A stretch of DNA of 64,000 bases from F22 sp963675625 (GCA_963675625.1 OY776497.1:1178001-1242000), one strand, 5' to 3'; positions 16,649 to 26,797 are shown, counted from the stretch's first letter. Notes: generated by a model from the letters alone, not told the origin. A program made the numbers and translations.

Positions 16649-17854
16649 CTAAGAAAACATAGCTGCCACACGCTTAATTGCAGCTATTAACTTATCGACT
16701 TCATCTTTTGTATTATACAAAGCAAAACTAGCACGCAAGGTTCCCTCGATGCCAAGACGGTGCATTAAAGGCTGTGCACAATGATGACCAGTTCTCAATT
16801 CAAAGCCCAATTGATCTAGTAATGTACCCATATCAAATGGGTGTATATCACCAACCAAAAAACTGACAACACTACTTCTGTGTTTGGCTGTGCCAATAAA
16901 CCGAATAGTAGGAATCGTACTTAACTGCTTAATGGCATATTGAGTCAGCTCATTTTCATATGCAGCGATCTTAGCAACACCTATTTCTTGAACATACTCT
17001 AAGGCCTTGCCCAAAGCAGAGACCCCAACATAATCGGGTGTACCTGCTTCAAATCTAAATGGGAGTTCATTGAATGTTGTGCCATCAAAGGACACACGAT
17101 CAATCATTTCCCCTCCCCCTTGATAAGGTGGTAACGTGTCAAGAATTTCCTCACGACCATATAGTACCCCAATGCCATTAGGACCATAAATCTTATGTCC
17201 ACTGAATGCATAGAAATCGCAACCAATATCTTGCACATCAACAGTATCGTGTGCTATGCCTTGAGCTCCATCAATGCAAATAGGTACCCCATTATGGTGC
17301 GCTATCTGTGTCAATTCTTTTATAGGATTGATAGTCCCTAAAACATTACTCACATGTGCAATACTCACCAACTTGGTACGCTCATTGAAAAGTCCTTGAA
17401 AAGCGTTTATATCTAATTCTCCCTCATCGGAAATCGGACACACTCGCAATGTAATGCCTTTACGCTGTTCTAGCAACTGCCATGGTACGATATTACTATG
17501 ATGTTCCATTTCTGAAACAATCACTTCGTCGCCTGCCACCAACCGCTCACCAAAAGTCGCTGCCAACAGATTCAGACTCTCCGTAGTACCACGAGTAAAA
17601 ATAATTTCTTTTATGCTACGTGCATGAATAAATTCCTGTACAATTCTACGCCCCTCTTCATGTGCATTGGTTGCCAACTGAGACAAATGATGCACTCCAC
17701 GATGCACATTACTATTAATGGAACTATACACATAATTTATTTGATCCAACACACACTGAGGTTTTTGTGTTGTTGCTGCATTATCTAAATAAACCAACGG
17801 CTTTCCATATACCGTTTGTGACAGTATGGGGAAATCATTTCTATATTCATCCAT
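16649..17854 (-). CDS. sufS: SufS-type cysteine desulfurase
   Basis: SufS is a PLP enzyme that takes sulfur from cysteine for Fe-S cluster assembly. The PLP-binding lysine is Lys221 in SGHKIYGPNGIGVLYG, and the persulfide cysteine is Cys359 in RTGHHCAQPLM, the group II (SufS/CsdA) arrangement. The N-terminus YLDNAATTQKPQ and the segment EMEHHSNIVPWQ are family hallmarks. At 401 aa it is full length. It is the last gene of sufB-sufC-sufD-sufS, 11 bases after sufD. No sufE or sufU gene is seen in the window. Confidence 0.96.
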   Translation of the reverse strand: MDEYRNDFPILSQTVYGKPLVYLDNAATTQKPQCVLDQINYVYSSINSNVHRGVHHLSQLATNAHEEGRRIVQEFIHARSIKEIIFTRGTTESLNLLAATFGERLVAGDEVIVSEMEHHSNIVPWQLLEQRKGITLRVCPISDEGELDINAFQGLFNERTKLVSIAHVSNVLGTINPIKELTQIAHHNGVPICIDGAQGIAHDTVDVQDIGCDFYAFSGHKIYGPNGIGVLYGREEILDTLPPYQGGGEMIDRVSFDGTTFNELPFRFEAGTPDYVGVSALGKALEYVQEIGVAKIAAYENELTQYAIKQLSTIPTIRFIGTAKHRSSVVSFLVGDIHPFDMGTLLDQLGFELRTGHHCAQPLMHRLGIEGTLRASFALYNTKDEVDKLIAAIKRVAAMFS

Positions 17855-17865
17855 AACCCTTCTCC

Positions 17866-19224
17866 TTACTTATTGCATGTTCTGCCTCCGCAAAGAGCGC
17901 ATCCTGTACACTTGTTAGTCTCACCACGTAAACGTTGTTCAACCAATTTACGCAATCGTTCTTGCAACACGGGAATGCGTATCGTATTGATCACGTCGTC
18001 CACAAACGCAAACATGAGTAGCATGCGTGCTTCTTTTGCAGGAATGCCACGTTGCTGCATATAGAAAAGAGCCTGATCATCCAACTGACCAACAGTTGCC
18101 CCGTGGCTACACTTTACGTCATCAGCGTAAATCTCCAACTGGGGCTGTGTGTACATACGTGCCGATTTTGTCAAACAGATATTCTTATTGCTCTGTTCAC
18201 TCAAAGTCTTTTGCGCATCTCTTTCAACAAGTACACGACCACTAAATGCACCAATAGCCTGATTATCTAATATATATTTAAACAATTCATGGCTCGTACA
18301 ATTAGGTACAGCATGACGAATAAACGTATGATTATCTATATGTTGTTTTTTATCGGCAATAACCATCCCACTAAGCAACACGTCTGCTCCTTCCCCAATC
18401 ATATCTACATAGATATCATTGCGGCTCAATCCATTATGCAACGTCGTTCCATTCATTAAGAAGGAACTATCTGCTTCTTGTTGAACATATACATTGTTGA
18501 TACGTGATGTTTCATTGTGCGTCTCCTCTAAATCATACATCTCCAAACGGGCACCTTTACCCAAATAGATTTCTATGGTTTGTGTAGACAAATAGGTAAT
18601 ATCGTTATCTACATGATCACAAAGCAGCATTTTCATAGATGCTTGATCTTCAAGTATAATCAATAGACGACGATTAATCAACATATCCACTTGACTACGG
18701 AACAGACTAATCAATTGTAAGACGTCTGTATATTCTACCCCACGTGGTACATACACTAGCAGGCCATCTTGAGCAAAAGCTGTATTAAAACAAGCCATTG
18801 GATCATTCTTTTCTCCTGCTAACTTATTGTAATAGGGGGCAAATTTTTCAGGATACTCCTCTGTCAGTTTACGTAAACTCCCCACCAACATACCATCGGG
18901 TAAGTTAGGGGTTTCACTTGCACCCTGATATACTCCGTTGACTAAGAAATGTAAAGATGACTCGATATCATCAACATCACAGGAAAAATCATTATATGGA
19001 TTATAGTTGGGCAGTAAAGTTTTAAGATTAACCCCATATTCGATATCAAACACATGAGAAAGGTCTGTATATCTATATCGTTCTAGCCCTTTAGTAGGAA
19101 TTCCTTGTTGCACAAAACTCTCTAAGGCCAACTCTCGAGGCGCATTCATAACCGCACTACTATGTGTGGCTATGACACCTTTTTGGTCCTCATAGAGATC
19201 AATATATTGCTGAGCTACATTCAT
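17866..19224 (-). CDS. sufD: Fe-S cluster assembly protein SufD
   Basis: SufD is the partner of SufB in the SufBC2D scaffold. The 452-aa protein has the conserved SufBD core (about 200-425), for example GRVLVERDAQKTLSEQSNKNICL and PQLEIYADDVKCSHGATVGQLD, which includes the conserved DVKCSHG. The tail after residue 435 is cysteine-rich (CTGCALCGGRTCNK, four Cys); this could bind metal, but that is unproven. It lies 25 bases after sufC and 11 before sufS. Confidence 0.95.
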   Translation of the reverse strand: MNVAQQYIDLYEDQKGVIATHSSAVMNAPRELALESFVQQGIPTKGLERYRYTDLSHVFDIEYGVNLKTLLPNYNPYNDFSCDVDDIESSLHFLVNGVYQGASETPNLPDGMLVGSLRKLTEEYPEKFAPYYNKLAGEKNDPMACFNTAFAQDGLLVYVPRGVEYTDVLQLISLFRSQVDMLINRRLLIILEDQASMKMLLCDHVDNDITYLSTQTIEIYLGKGARLEMYDLEETHNETSRINNVYVQQEADSSFLMNGTTLHNGLSRNDIYVDMIGEGADVLLSGMVIADKKQHIDNHTFIRHAVPNCTSHELFKYILDNQAIGAFSGRVLVERDAQKTLSEQSNKNICLTKSARMYTQPQLEIYADDVKCSHGATVGQLDDQALFYMQQRGIPAKEARMLLMFAFVDDVINTIRIPVLQERLRKLVEQRLRGETNKCTGCALCGGRTCNK

Positions 19225-19249
19225 TATTATTCTCTTTTTAGAAAGTTGA

Positions 19250-19996
19250 CTATTTTTCTTTTGTAATCCAATCGTATCCCCTCTCTTCTAATTCAAGGGC
19301 CAACTCAGGACCTGCCGATTTCACGATACGTCCATCATATAATACGTGAATAACATCTGGTTTGATATAGTCTAGCAAACGTTGGTAGTGAGTAATAACA
19401 ATTGTACTAGTATCAGCTGTCTTCAATTTATTCACCCCATCAGCCACAATGCGCAATGCATCAATATCTAGACCTGAGTCTGTTTCGTCCAAGATACTTA
19501 GCTTTGGTTCCAACATAGCCATCTGGAAGATCTCGTTACGTTTTTTTTCACCCCCAGAAAATCCTTCATTCACCGCACGGTTAACGAGTTTACTATCCAT
19601 TTCTACAAATGCACGTTTTTCACGCATCAATTTTAGAAATTCACCTGCTTTCAAAGGGTCTAATCCTTGATACTTACGACGTTCATTCATCGCAGCGCGC
19701 ATAAAATTAACCATACTCACTCCAGGTATTTCTACTGGATATTGGAAAGATAGGAATAGTCCCTCATGACTACGTGTTTCAGGAGCCATTTCCAAAAGAT
19801 TTTTTCCGTTAAAGGTAACCGTTCCTTTAGTCACTTCATATTTTGGATGTCCCACTAGCACGTTACTCATCGTACTCTTACCAGCACCATTTGGCCCCAT
19901 AATAGCATGTACTTCACCTGGACGGACATTCAGGTTGATACCTTTGAGAATCTCTTTGCCATTGATACTGGCATGTAAATCTTTGATCTCTAACAT
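19250..19996 (-). CDS. sufC: Fe-S cluster assembly ATPase SufC
   Basis: SufC is the ABC-type ATPase of the SufBCD complex. Walker A is GPNGAGKS at residues 34-41. The SufC-specific signature FSGGEKKRNEIFQM and the Walker B region LSILDETDSGLDIDALRIVADG are all present. The length of 248 aa is typical. It lies between sufB and sufD with short gaps and is cytoplasmic. Confidence 0.97.
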   Translation of the reverse strand: MLEIKDLHASINGKEILKGINLNVRPGEVHAIMGPNGAGKSTMSNVLVGHPKYEVTKGTVTFNGKNLLEMAPETRSHEGLFLSFQYPVEIPGVSMVNFMRAAMNERRKYQGLDPLKAGEFLKLMREKRAFVEMDSKLVNRAVNEGFSGGEKKRNEIFQMAMLEPKLSILDETDSGLDIDALRIVADGVNKLKTADTSTIVITHYQRLLDYIKPDVIHVLYDGRIVKSAGPELALELEERGYDWITKEK

Positions 19997-20032
19997 ATCT
20001 ATATTTGTTTCTATTTTTATTCTTTAGATTGT

Positions 20033-21487
20033 TTATCCCACCGTACCTTCTAATGATATAGAAAGCAATTTCTGAGCTTCCACTGCAAATTCCATAGGTA
20101 ATTTATTCAAGACTTCTTTTGCGTACCCATTGACAATAAGTCCAACGGCATCTTCAGTATTGATACCACGTTGATTACAATAGAATAATTGATCTTCAGA
20201 AATTTTACTGGTTGTTGCCTCATGCTCTACTACAGCAGAGTCATTCTTAATATCCATATAAGGGAAAGTATGTGCTCCGCATTGATCACCTAATAATAGC
20301 GAATCGCACTGACTATAGTTTCGTGCACCATCTGCATTGGCAGCAATCTTCACAAGACCTCGATAAGAGTTGACACTCTTTCCTGCACTAATACCTTTAC
20401 TGACAATAGTAGAACGAGTATTTTTACCCAGATGAATCATCTTAGATCCTGTATCAGCTTGTTGATGATTATTTGTGACAGCTACTGAATAAAATTCACT
20501 AACAGAATTATCGCCCTTAAGAATAGTACTAGGATACTTCCAGGTAATGGCAGAGCCTGTTTCTACTTGTGTCCAAGAGATCTTAGAGCTTTCCCCTGCA
20601 CACAAACCACGTTTGGTTACAAAGTTATAAATACCTCCATTGCCATCTTTATCGCCAGGATACCAGTTTTGAACTGTGCTATATTTTACCTCTGCACGAT
20701 CATGAGTATACACCTCAACAATAGCTGCATGCAACTGATTTTCATCACGTTGAGGAGCTGTACACCCTTCGAGATAACTCACATAGCTATCTTCATCAGC
20801 AATGATCAGTGTACGTTCAAACTGTCCTGTATGTGCTGCGTTGATTCTAAAATATGTACTTAGTTCCATAGGGCAACGCACCCCCTTCGGGATATAAACA
20901 AAACTACCGTCGGAGAATACAGCACTATTCAATGCTGCAAAGAAATTGTCACGATAAGGAACAACTTTGCCCATATACTCACGCACCAAATCGGGATGTT
21001 CCTTCACAGCCTCACTGAACGAACAAAAAATAATTCCTTTTTCAATTAGAGTATCTTTAAATGTTGTCTTAACCGATACTGAATCCATTACAGCATCCAC
21101 AGCAATGCCACTTAAAGCCATTTGTTCTTCAAGTGGAATACCTAATTTATTGAACGTATCTAAAAGCTCAGGATCAACTTCATCCAAACTCTTTGGCCCA
21201 TCTTTCTTTTTAGTCGGATCGGCATAGTACGAAAGAGCTTGATAGTCGATCTCATCAATATCTAGATGAGCCCATGTAGGCATCTTCATTGTGATCCAAT
21301 GACGATAAGCCTTGAGTCTAAACTCAAGCATCCAGTCTGGTTCATCTTTCATTTTGGAGATAAGACGTACAACATCTTCATTAAGACCTTTCTCTATGAC
21401 CTCAGTCTCCACATCAGTAGTAAAGCCGTACTTATACGTCTCTTCAGCTACTTGTTTCACATATTGATTGGGTTCTTCCTGCTTCAT
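20033..21487 (-). CDS. sufB: Fe-S cluster assembly protein SufB
   Basis: SufB is the scaffold subunit on which new Fe-S clusters are built. The 484-aa sequence has the family signatures FVYIPKGVRCPMELSTYFRI, YLEGCTAPQRDENQLHAA and the C-terminal EATTSKISEDQLFYCNQRG. It heads the operon sufB-C-D-S. The 235-base region before it (21488-21722) also holds the cvpA promoter on the other strand. On the minus strand I found only an imperfect -7-like box near 21660, and no IscR- or Fur-type site that I can defend. Confidence 0.97.
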   Translation of the reverse strand: MKQEEPNQYVKQVAEETYKYGFTTDVETEVIEKGLNEDVVRLISKMKDEPDWMLEFRLKAYRHWITMKMPTWAHLDIDEIDYQALSYYADPTKKKDGPKSLDEVDPELLDTFNKLGIPLEEQMALSGIAVDAVMDSVSVKTTFKDTLIEKGIIFCSFSEAVKEHPDLVREYMGKVVPYRDNFFAALNSAVFSDGSFVYIPKGVRCPMELSTYFRINAAHTGQFERTLIIADEDSYVSYLEGCTAPQRDENQLHAAIVEVYTHDRAEVKYSTVQNWYPGDKDGNGGIYNFVTKRGLCAGESSKISWTQVETGSAITWKYPSTILKGDNSVSEFYSVAVTNNHQQADTGSKMIHLGKNTRSTIVSKGISAGKSVNSYRGLVKIAANADGARNYSQCDSLLLGDQCGAHTFPYMDIKNDSAVVEHEATTSKISEDQLFYCNQRGINTEDAVGLIVNGYAKEVLNKLPMEFAVEAQKLLSISLEGTVG

Positions 21488-21679
21488 ATGAATAGGATTC
21501 TATAGTTGATTATTATTTACTTTTTACACTACAGATATTTTTCATCTGTAATAATGCACTGCATCAAAAAACACGCCATAAATACAATGACCATGCTAAG
21601 ATACGAGTTTTATACCATATAGTTTGTCACATATATGACTTTTTGGGGCAGCAAGGACAAAAGTTTGCAACTTTGTTGC

Positions 21680-21687
21680 TATATTTG
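21680..21687 (+). promoter_or_regulatory. -7 box for cvpA
   Basis: TATATTTG is a perfect TAnnTTTG match, about 36 bases before the cvpA ATG. The neighbouring TTTG (21664-21667) is closer than the usual 19-20 base spacing. Confidence 0.55.
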
Positions 21688-21722
21688 CATTTTCCTTATC
21701 ATGTCAAAACAAAACGAAATAG

Positions 21723-22277
21723 ATGGAAACTTTGGATTTGATTCTTGCAGGTATAGTGGTCTTAGGTTTTATTTGGGGATACAAATCGGGTATGTTTAAA
21801 CAAACATCACGACTACTAGGATTTATATTAGGCTTTTTCGCTGCTAAACTATTCTTTTTATCATTAGCCAATTATGGGCCTAAAATAGGCATTACTAATA
21901 TTGGCTTGGCACGTATTGTATCTTTTTTTCTTATATGGATTGCCGTCTCTCTACTATTACAAGTTCTTGGAGACATTCTAAAGAAAAGCTTCGAGTCCCT
22001 ACATTTAGGCATCTTAGACAGACTTCTCGGTGCTATTATTGGAGGCCTTAAGGTGGTATGCATCCTCACAATAGCCTTAAATATTTTCGAATGGGTAGAT
22101 GACCAGAATGAGCTGTTGCACAAAGACAAGAAAACCGCTTCCGTACTTTACTACCCAATAATATCAATAATACATAAAGCAATTCCCTATACCAAAGATA
22201 CCCTACAACTATTTAAACAGCCAGAAAAGACAGATAAGGATACTCATCAAGACAAACAAAGAAGCCATACAATATAA
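21723..22277 (+). CDS. CvpA family membrane protein
   Basis: This is a 184-aa inner-membrane protein of the CvpA (colicin V production) family. Four hydrophobic segments span about residues 1-130, beginning METLDLILAGIVVLGFIWGYKSGMFKQ. The pattern WGYKSG(M/L)-F-(K/R)-Q near the start and the GAIIGGLK segment near residue 105 are typical. The C-terminal 40 residues are hydrophilic. The exact role in Bacteroidetes is unknown. Its strand is opposite to the flanking infB and suf genes. Confidence 0.85.
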   Translation: METLDLILAGIVVLGFIWGYKSGMFKQTSRLLGFILGFFAAKLFFLSLANYGPKIGITNIGLARIVSFFLIWIAVSLLLQVLGDILKKSFESLHLGILDRLLGAIIGGLKVVCILTIALNIFEWVDDQNELLHKDKKTASVLYYPIISIIHKAIPYTKDTLQLFKQPEKTDKDTHQDKQRSHTI

Positions 22278-22305
22278 TGGACATAGATAATCCATAACAA
22301 AAAAT

Positions 22306-22356
22306 TACACAAAAAGAGAGCATATCAAATTCAATTGATATGCTCTCTTTCTATTT
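22306..22356. terminator. Bidirectional terminator between cvpA and infB
   Basis: A perfect 16-bp stem (22313-22328 with 22335-22350) has a 6-base loop. It is flanked by T-rich sequence on the plus strand and by TTTTTGTG on the minus strand, and separates the convergent cvpA and infB genes. Confidence 0.9.
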
Positions 22357-22369
22357 TATACAGCCTATA

Positions 22370-25300
22370 CTATTTCAACTTGGCTGCTACTTCAACTTCT
22401 TCAAAGGTTTCGATTACGTCATCTACCTTGATATCATGATAGTTGACAAGGCTAATACCACATTCGTAGTTTGTAGCGACCTCTTTGACATCATCCTTGA
22501 AACGCTTCAATGCGTTGATTTCACCTGTGTGAATAACAACACCTTCACGAATCAAGCGTGCCTTATCGCTACGTTTCACCTTACCTTCACGTACCATAGC
22601 ACCAGCTACTGTACCGACCTTAGTAATATGGAAAACTTCACGGACTTCAATAGTTGAAGTGACTTCCTCCTTGATTTCAGGAGCAAGCATACCTTCCATA
22701 GCAGACTTCACTTCTTCAATAGCCGCATAAATGACAGAATACATACGAATATCTACCCCCTCAGTTTCTGCATATCGACGTGCTGCCGCAGAAGGACGAA
22801 CTTGGAAGCCAATAATGATTGCATCCGATGCCGCAGCAAGAGTTACATCACTTTCAGAAATTTGTCCAACAGCTTTATGAATGACATTAACTTGAATCTG
22901 TTCTGTAGATTGCTTAATCAACGCATCACTTAATGCTTCGATAGAACCATCCACATCACCCTTCACGATTAAGTTAAGCTCTTGGAAGTTACCCAATGCA
23001 ATACGACGACCAATTTCATCCAATGTAAGATTCTTCTGAGTACGAAGACCTTGTTCACGTTGCAATTGTTCACGTTGGTTAGCCACTTCACGCGCCTCTT
23101 GTTCAGTAGACATCACATGGAATGTATCACCAGCAGTTGGCGCACCATCTAGACCAAGAATCAAAACTGGTTCAGATGGACCTGCTTTTTCAATACGCTG
23201 GTTACGTTCATTAAACATCGCTTTTATACGACCATGATGTGTACCAGCCAATACAATATCAGCCTGATTTAGGGTACCATTAGAAACAAGCATTGTAGCC
23301 ACATAGCCACGACCTTTATCCAATGTTGATTCAATAATAGAACCTGTCGCTTTACGATTAGGATTAGCCTTCAGATCTAACATTTCCGCTTCAAGCAAGA
23401 CCTTTTCAAGCAACTCTTGTACACCAGTTCCTTGCTTAGCTGAAATATCCTGACTTTGGTATTTACCACCCCAATCTTCAACAAGGTAGTTCATTTCAGC
23501 AAGCTCTTGTTTAATCTTTTCTGGGTTTGCAGTTGATTTATCGACTTTATTAATAGCAAAAACAATAGGTACACCAGCAGCTTGTGCGTGGTTAATAGCC
23601 TCGCGAGTCTGTGGCATAACACTGTCATCTGCAGCTACAATAATAATGGCAATATCAGTAACCTGAGTACCACGAGCACGCATCGCAGTAAATGCCTCGT
23701 GACCTGGTGTATCCAAGAAAGTTATACGTTTCCCATCTTCCAATGTCACATTGTATGCTCCAATATGTTGTGTAATACCACCCGCTTCACCAGCGATGAC
23801 ATTTGCACTTCGGATATAATCGAGCAAAGAGGTTTTACCATGGTCAACATGCCCCATTACAGTCACAATAGGTGCACGAGGTTGTAAATCTTCCACTTTA
23901 TCCTCTTCCTCTTCGATAGCACTAGCCACTTGAGCACTTACATATTCAGTAGTATAGCCAAATTCTTCAGCTACCATATTGATTGTTTCTGCATCAAGGC
24001 GCATATTGATACTTACCATCATACCGATGGACATACAAGTTGAGATTACATCTGTAACTCCAACATCCATCATCGTAGCAAGTTCACTAACAGTTACAAA
24101 TTCTGTTAGCTTCAATACTTTACTTTCTGCAGCTGCTTGATCTGCCATTGCTTGTTGGCGATCTTGCTCATGTTTACGCTTTTCTTTTCTGTATTTAGCC
24201 CCTTTGCCACCTTTTGACTTGCTAGTCAAACGTGCCAAAGTTTCTTTTACTTGCTTTGCTACATCAGTTTCAGTAACTTCCTGCTTAGGTTGATTTCGTT
24301 TATTGTTGTTGTTACGTCTATTGTTATTTGCACGTGCACCACCCTGCTGATTATTAGCATTCTGATTGCCTCCACGCTTATTATTATTCGCATTATTCGC
24401 ATTACCGCCACGTGCATTTGTACCACGTTCTTTGGTTACATCAACTTTTTCAGTATTGACGCGTTTGCGTTTACGAGTACTGGATGCATTACCTTCAGAA
24501 GAAGTATCCCCATCTTTACGAATATCTTTAAGGATAGAATCTTTCATCTGCTTGCGATGCTCTTGACGTTGGCGCTCTTTTTGCTCACGCTCTTTCTTAC
24601 GCTCTTCTTTTGTTTTGCGTTTTGGGCGCGTATTTTGATTCAGCGTATCTAAATCAATGGTACCTAGTACCTTAAGCTTAGGTTTTTCCTCATCTCCATG
24701 AAGAGAAAATACACCCTCTTCATTGATTGAACCTTGCTCTTTCTTTGGTTCGTTGTTTGTTTCTTGCACGGTTGGCTTAGCTTCATTAGTGATATTGTCT
24801 GCCTTTGATCCCGAAATCTTTTCTTCTACAGGTTTCTCAACAGGCTGTTCGACAGGCTGTTCGACAGATTTTTTTTCAGTATTATGTACTGAATCTACAG
24901 TTTTAACATAAGCCTTTTTAGTTTTCTTTATCTCTGGAGATACTTCTGGAGATACTACTACTTCTTGCACTGGCGATTTAATTGGTGCTTCAACGACCTT
25001 TGGGGCCTCTGGAGCTGGTGTTGCCACAAGTACTTCAGGCTCTTTATTATTTGTAGACTTGGCTGCAGGCTCAGCAGGCTTAGCTTGTTGCTTCTTGCCA
25101 TCGAGTGCATCGAGGTCAATTTTTCCGATAGGATTATACTTTTGACGACTTTCCTCTGTAGGTGTTTGAGCATGCTTGCTCTTCGCATCCGCCTTAGCCG
25201 CAGCAGTCACTGCTTTCTTTTGACTTTTTTGGTTGCGTTTGTCTTGCAGCATCTGCTCAGCCCCTTGCTTTACATTCTTGTCTTTGTTAAATTCACTGAC

Positions 25301-25438
25301 AAGTAATGCATACTCTTCATCTGAGATTTTAGCATTAGGATTGGCATCGACTGTATATCCTTTTTTCTGTAAGAAGTCGGCTATCGTCGTGATTCCTACA
25401 TTCAGTTCTCTCGTTACTTTATTTAACCTTATCGTCAT
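22370..25438 (-). CDS. infB: Translation initiation factor IF-2
   Basis: IF-2 is the GTPase that places initiator tRNA on the 30S subunit. The G1 motif GHVDHGKT is at residues 529-536, followed by DTPGHEAFTAMRARG (G3) and NKVDKSTAN (G4). The C-terminal domains with IEALSDAL and YECGISLVNYHDIKVDD follow. The N-terminal 420 residues are a low-complexity linker, first Lys/Glu/Pro/Val-rich, with a VEQPVEQPVEKPVEEK run, then Asn/Arg/Gly-rich. The length of 1022 aa fits Bacteroidetes IF-2. It lies eight bases after nusA in the rimP-nusA-infB operon. Confidence 0.97.
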   Translation of the reverse strand: MTIRLNKVTRELNVGITTIADFLQKKGYTVDANPNAKISDEEYALLVSEFNKDKNVKQGAEQMLQDKRNQKSQKKAVTAAAKADAKSKHAQTPTEESRQKYNPIGKIDLDALDGKKQQAKPAEPAAKSTNNKEPEVLVATPAPEAPKVVEAPIKSPVQEVVVSPEVSPEIKKTKKAYVKTVDSVHNTEKKSVEQPVEQPVEKPVEEKISGSKADNITNEAKPTVQETNNEPKKEQGSINEEGVFSLHGDEEKPKLKVLGTIDLDTLNQNTRPKRKTKEERKKEREQKERQRQEHRKQMKDSILKDIRKDGDTSSEGNASSTRKRKRVNTEKVDVTKERGTNARGGNANNANNNKRGGNQNANNQQGGARANNNRRNNNNKRNQPKQEVTETDVAKQVKETLARLTSKSKGGKGAKYRKEKRKHEQDRQQAMADQAAAESKVLKLTEFVTVSELATMMDVGVTDVISTCMSIGMMVSINMRLDAETINMVAEEFGYTTEYVSAQVASAIEEEEDKVEDLQPRAPIVTVMGHVDHGKTSLLDYIRSANVIAGEAGGITQHIGAYNVTLEDGKRITFLDTPGHEAFTAMRARGTQVTDIAIIIVAADDSVMPQTREAINHAQAAGVPIVFAINKVDKSTANPEKIKQELAEMNYLVEDWGGKYQSQDISAKQGTGVQELLEKVLLEAEMLDLKANPNRKATGSIIESTLDKGRGYVATMLVSNGTLNQADIVLAGTHHGRIKAMFNERNQRIEKAGPSEPVLILGLDGAPTAGDTFHVMSTEQEAREVANQREQLQREQGLRTQKNLTLDEIGRRIALGNFQELNLIVKGDVDGSIEALSDALIKQSTEQIQVNVIHKAVGQISESDVTLAAASDAIIIGFQVRPSAAARRYAETEGVDIRMYSVIYAAIEEVKSAMEGMLAPEIKEEVTSTIEVREVFHITKVGTVAGAMVREGKVKRSDKARLIREGVVIHTGEINALKRFKDDVKEVATNYECGISLVNYHDIKVDDVIETFEEVEVAAKLK

Positions 25439-25446
25439 ATGTTATT

Positions 25447-26706
25447 TTATTCCTCTCCAAATTCTTTTTTCAATATTGTGATTACTTCATCGATAGTCTC
25501 TTCTTCCAAATCAGTACGCTTGACAAGCGCTTCACGATCTACACGCAACACAGCACGTGCAGTATCTAATCCAGTACTCTTGATTTCATCGATTACCCAT
25601 TGGTCGATTTCATCATTAAACTCGTCTAGATAGATATCATCAGTTTGTTGACCTTCCTCTAATTCACGGAAGACATCGATGGTATATTCAGTCAACATAC
25701 TTGCAAGCTTGATATTTTGGCCACCCTTACCAATAGCAAGAGAAACCTCTTCTGGTTTCAAGTACACTTCTGCCTTACGCGCTTCTTCATTCATACGAAT
25801 AGATGAAATTTGCGCAGGACTCAAAGCACGTTGAATAAACAGCTGCATGTTGCTACTATAGTTTACTACGTCAATGTTTTCATTGCGTAATTCATGAACG
25901 ACACCGTGAATACGGCTACCTTTCACCCCAACACAAGCTCCTACTGGATCAATACGATCATCGTATGATTCTACAGCCACTTTAGCACGTTCTCCAGGGA
26001 TACGTGCCACTGCCTTGATAGTGATTAAATTGTCAGCTATTTCTGGAACTTCAGCTTCCATTAAACGCTGCAAAAATAATGGTGCAGTACGCGACAAAAT
26101 AATCTTAGGGTTATTATTACGATTGTCTACTCGATCTACCAAAGCACGTACTGTTTCTCCTTTACGAAAATAATCTCCAGGAATTTGTTCGGTTTTAGGT
26201 AGAAGTAGTTCGTTACCTTCTTCATCAAGAAGAAGCATTTCACGTTTCCATATCTGGTATACTTCAGCCACAATTACTTGGCCTACCATTTCATTATACT
26301 TAGCAAAGAGCGCATCTTTCTCAAGCTCAAGTATACGAGAAGCCAATGTTTGACGCAAAGTCAGAATGGCACGTCGGCCAAATGAAGTAAAATCGACACT
26401 CTCACTGACCTCTTCACCAATCTCGAATTCATCGATTTTGTTTGCCTCTGTAAATGAAATTTCTACATTATCGTTCTCTACATCATCGTCAGCCACAACA
26501 ATGCGATTACGATAAATTTCACAGTCACCTTTATCTGGATTGACAATCACATCATAATTCTCATCAGTTCCAAACAATTTAGCAATTACACTACGGAACG
26601 ATTCTTCTAGAACGCTCACTAGGGTCATACGATCGATATGCTTCAGTTCTTTAAACTCTGAAAACGTATCAATCAAGTTGATTGTTTCTTCTTGCTTCTT
26701 AGCCAT
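25447..26706 (-). CDS. nusA: Transcription termination/antitermination factor NusA
   Basis: NusA binds RNA polymerase and nascent RNA to modulate pausing, termination and antitermination. The order is an N-terminal polymerase-binding domain (about 1-130), S1 domain (about 135-200), KH1 and KH2 (about 230-345; GACVGVKGSRIHGVVHEL and IGKGGQNIKLAS) and a short acidic tail ending in a single helix-hairpin-helix-like segment (about 365-419). It lacks the two long C-terminal acidic repeats of enterobacterial NusA, as is usual in the phylum. It lies between rimP and infB. Confidence 0.96.
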   Translation of the reverse strand: MAKKQEETINLIDTFSEFKELKHIDRMTLVSVLEESFRSVIAKLFGTDENYDVIVNPDKGDCEIYRNRIVVADDDVENDNVEISFTEANKIDEFEIGEEVSESVDFTSFGRRAILTLRQTLASRILELEKDALFAKYNEMVGQVIVAEVYQIWKREMLLLDEEGNELLLPKTEQIPGDYFRKGETVRALVDRVDNRNNNPKIILSRTAPLFLQRLMEAEVPEIADNLITIKAVARIPGERAKVAVESYDDRIDPVGACVGVKGSRIHGVVHELRNENIDVVNYSSNMQLFIQRALSPAQISSIRMNEEARKAEVYLKPEEVSLAIGKGGQNIKLASMLTEYTIDVFRELEEGQQTDDIYLDEFNDEIDQWVIDEIKSTGLDTARAVLRVDREALVKRTDLEEETIDEVITILKKEFGEE

Positions 26707-26797
26707 ATTGTATTTTATTATTATTTTCAGGGATAAAAGCCGAACTCAACAGCATCAGCTATTAAAACGGCTGTAGCCACCACTACATAGAGGGAGG

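Noticed and set aside
24251..24652. A 133-codon plus-strand frame inside infB
   Set aside because: It is the antisense of the Asn/Arg/Lys-rich IF-2 linker; the hydrophobic residues are a by-product of that codon use.
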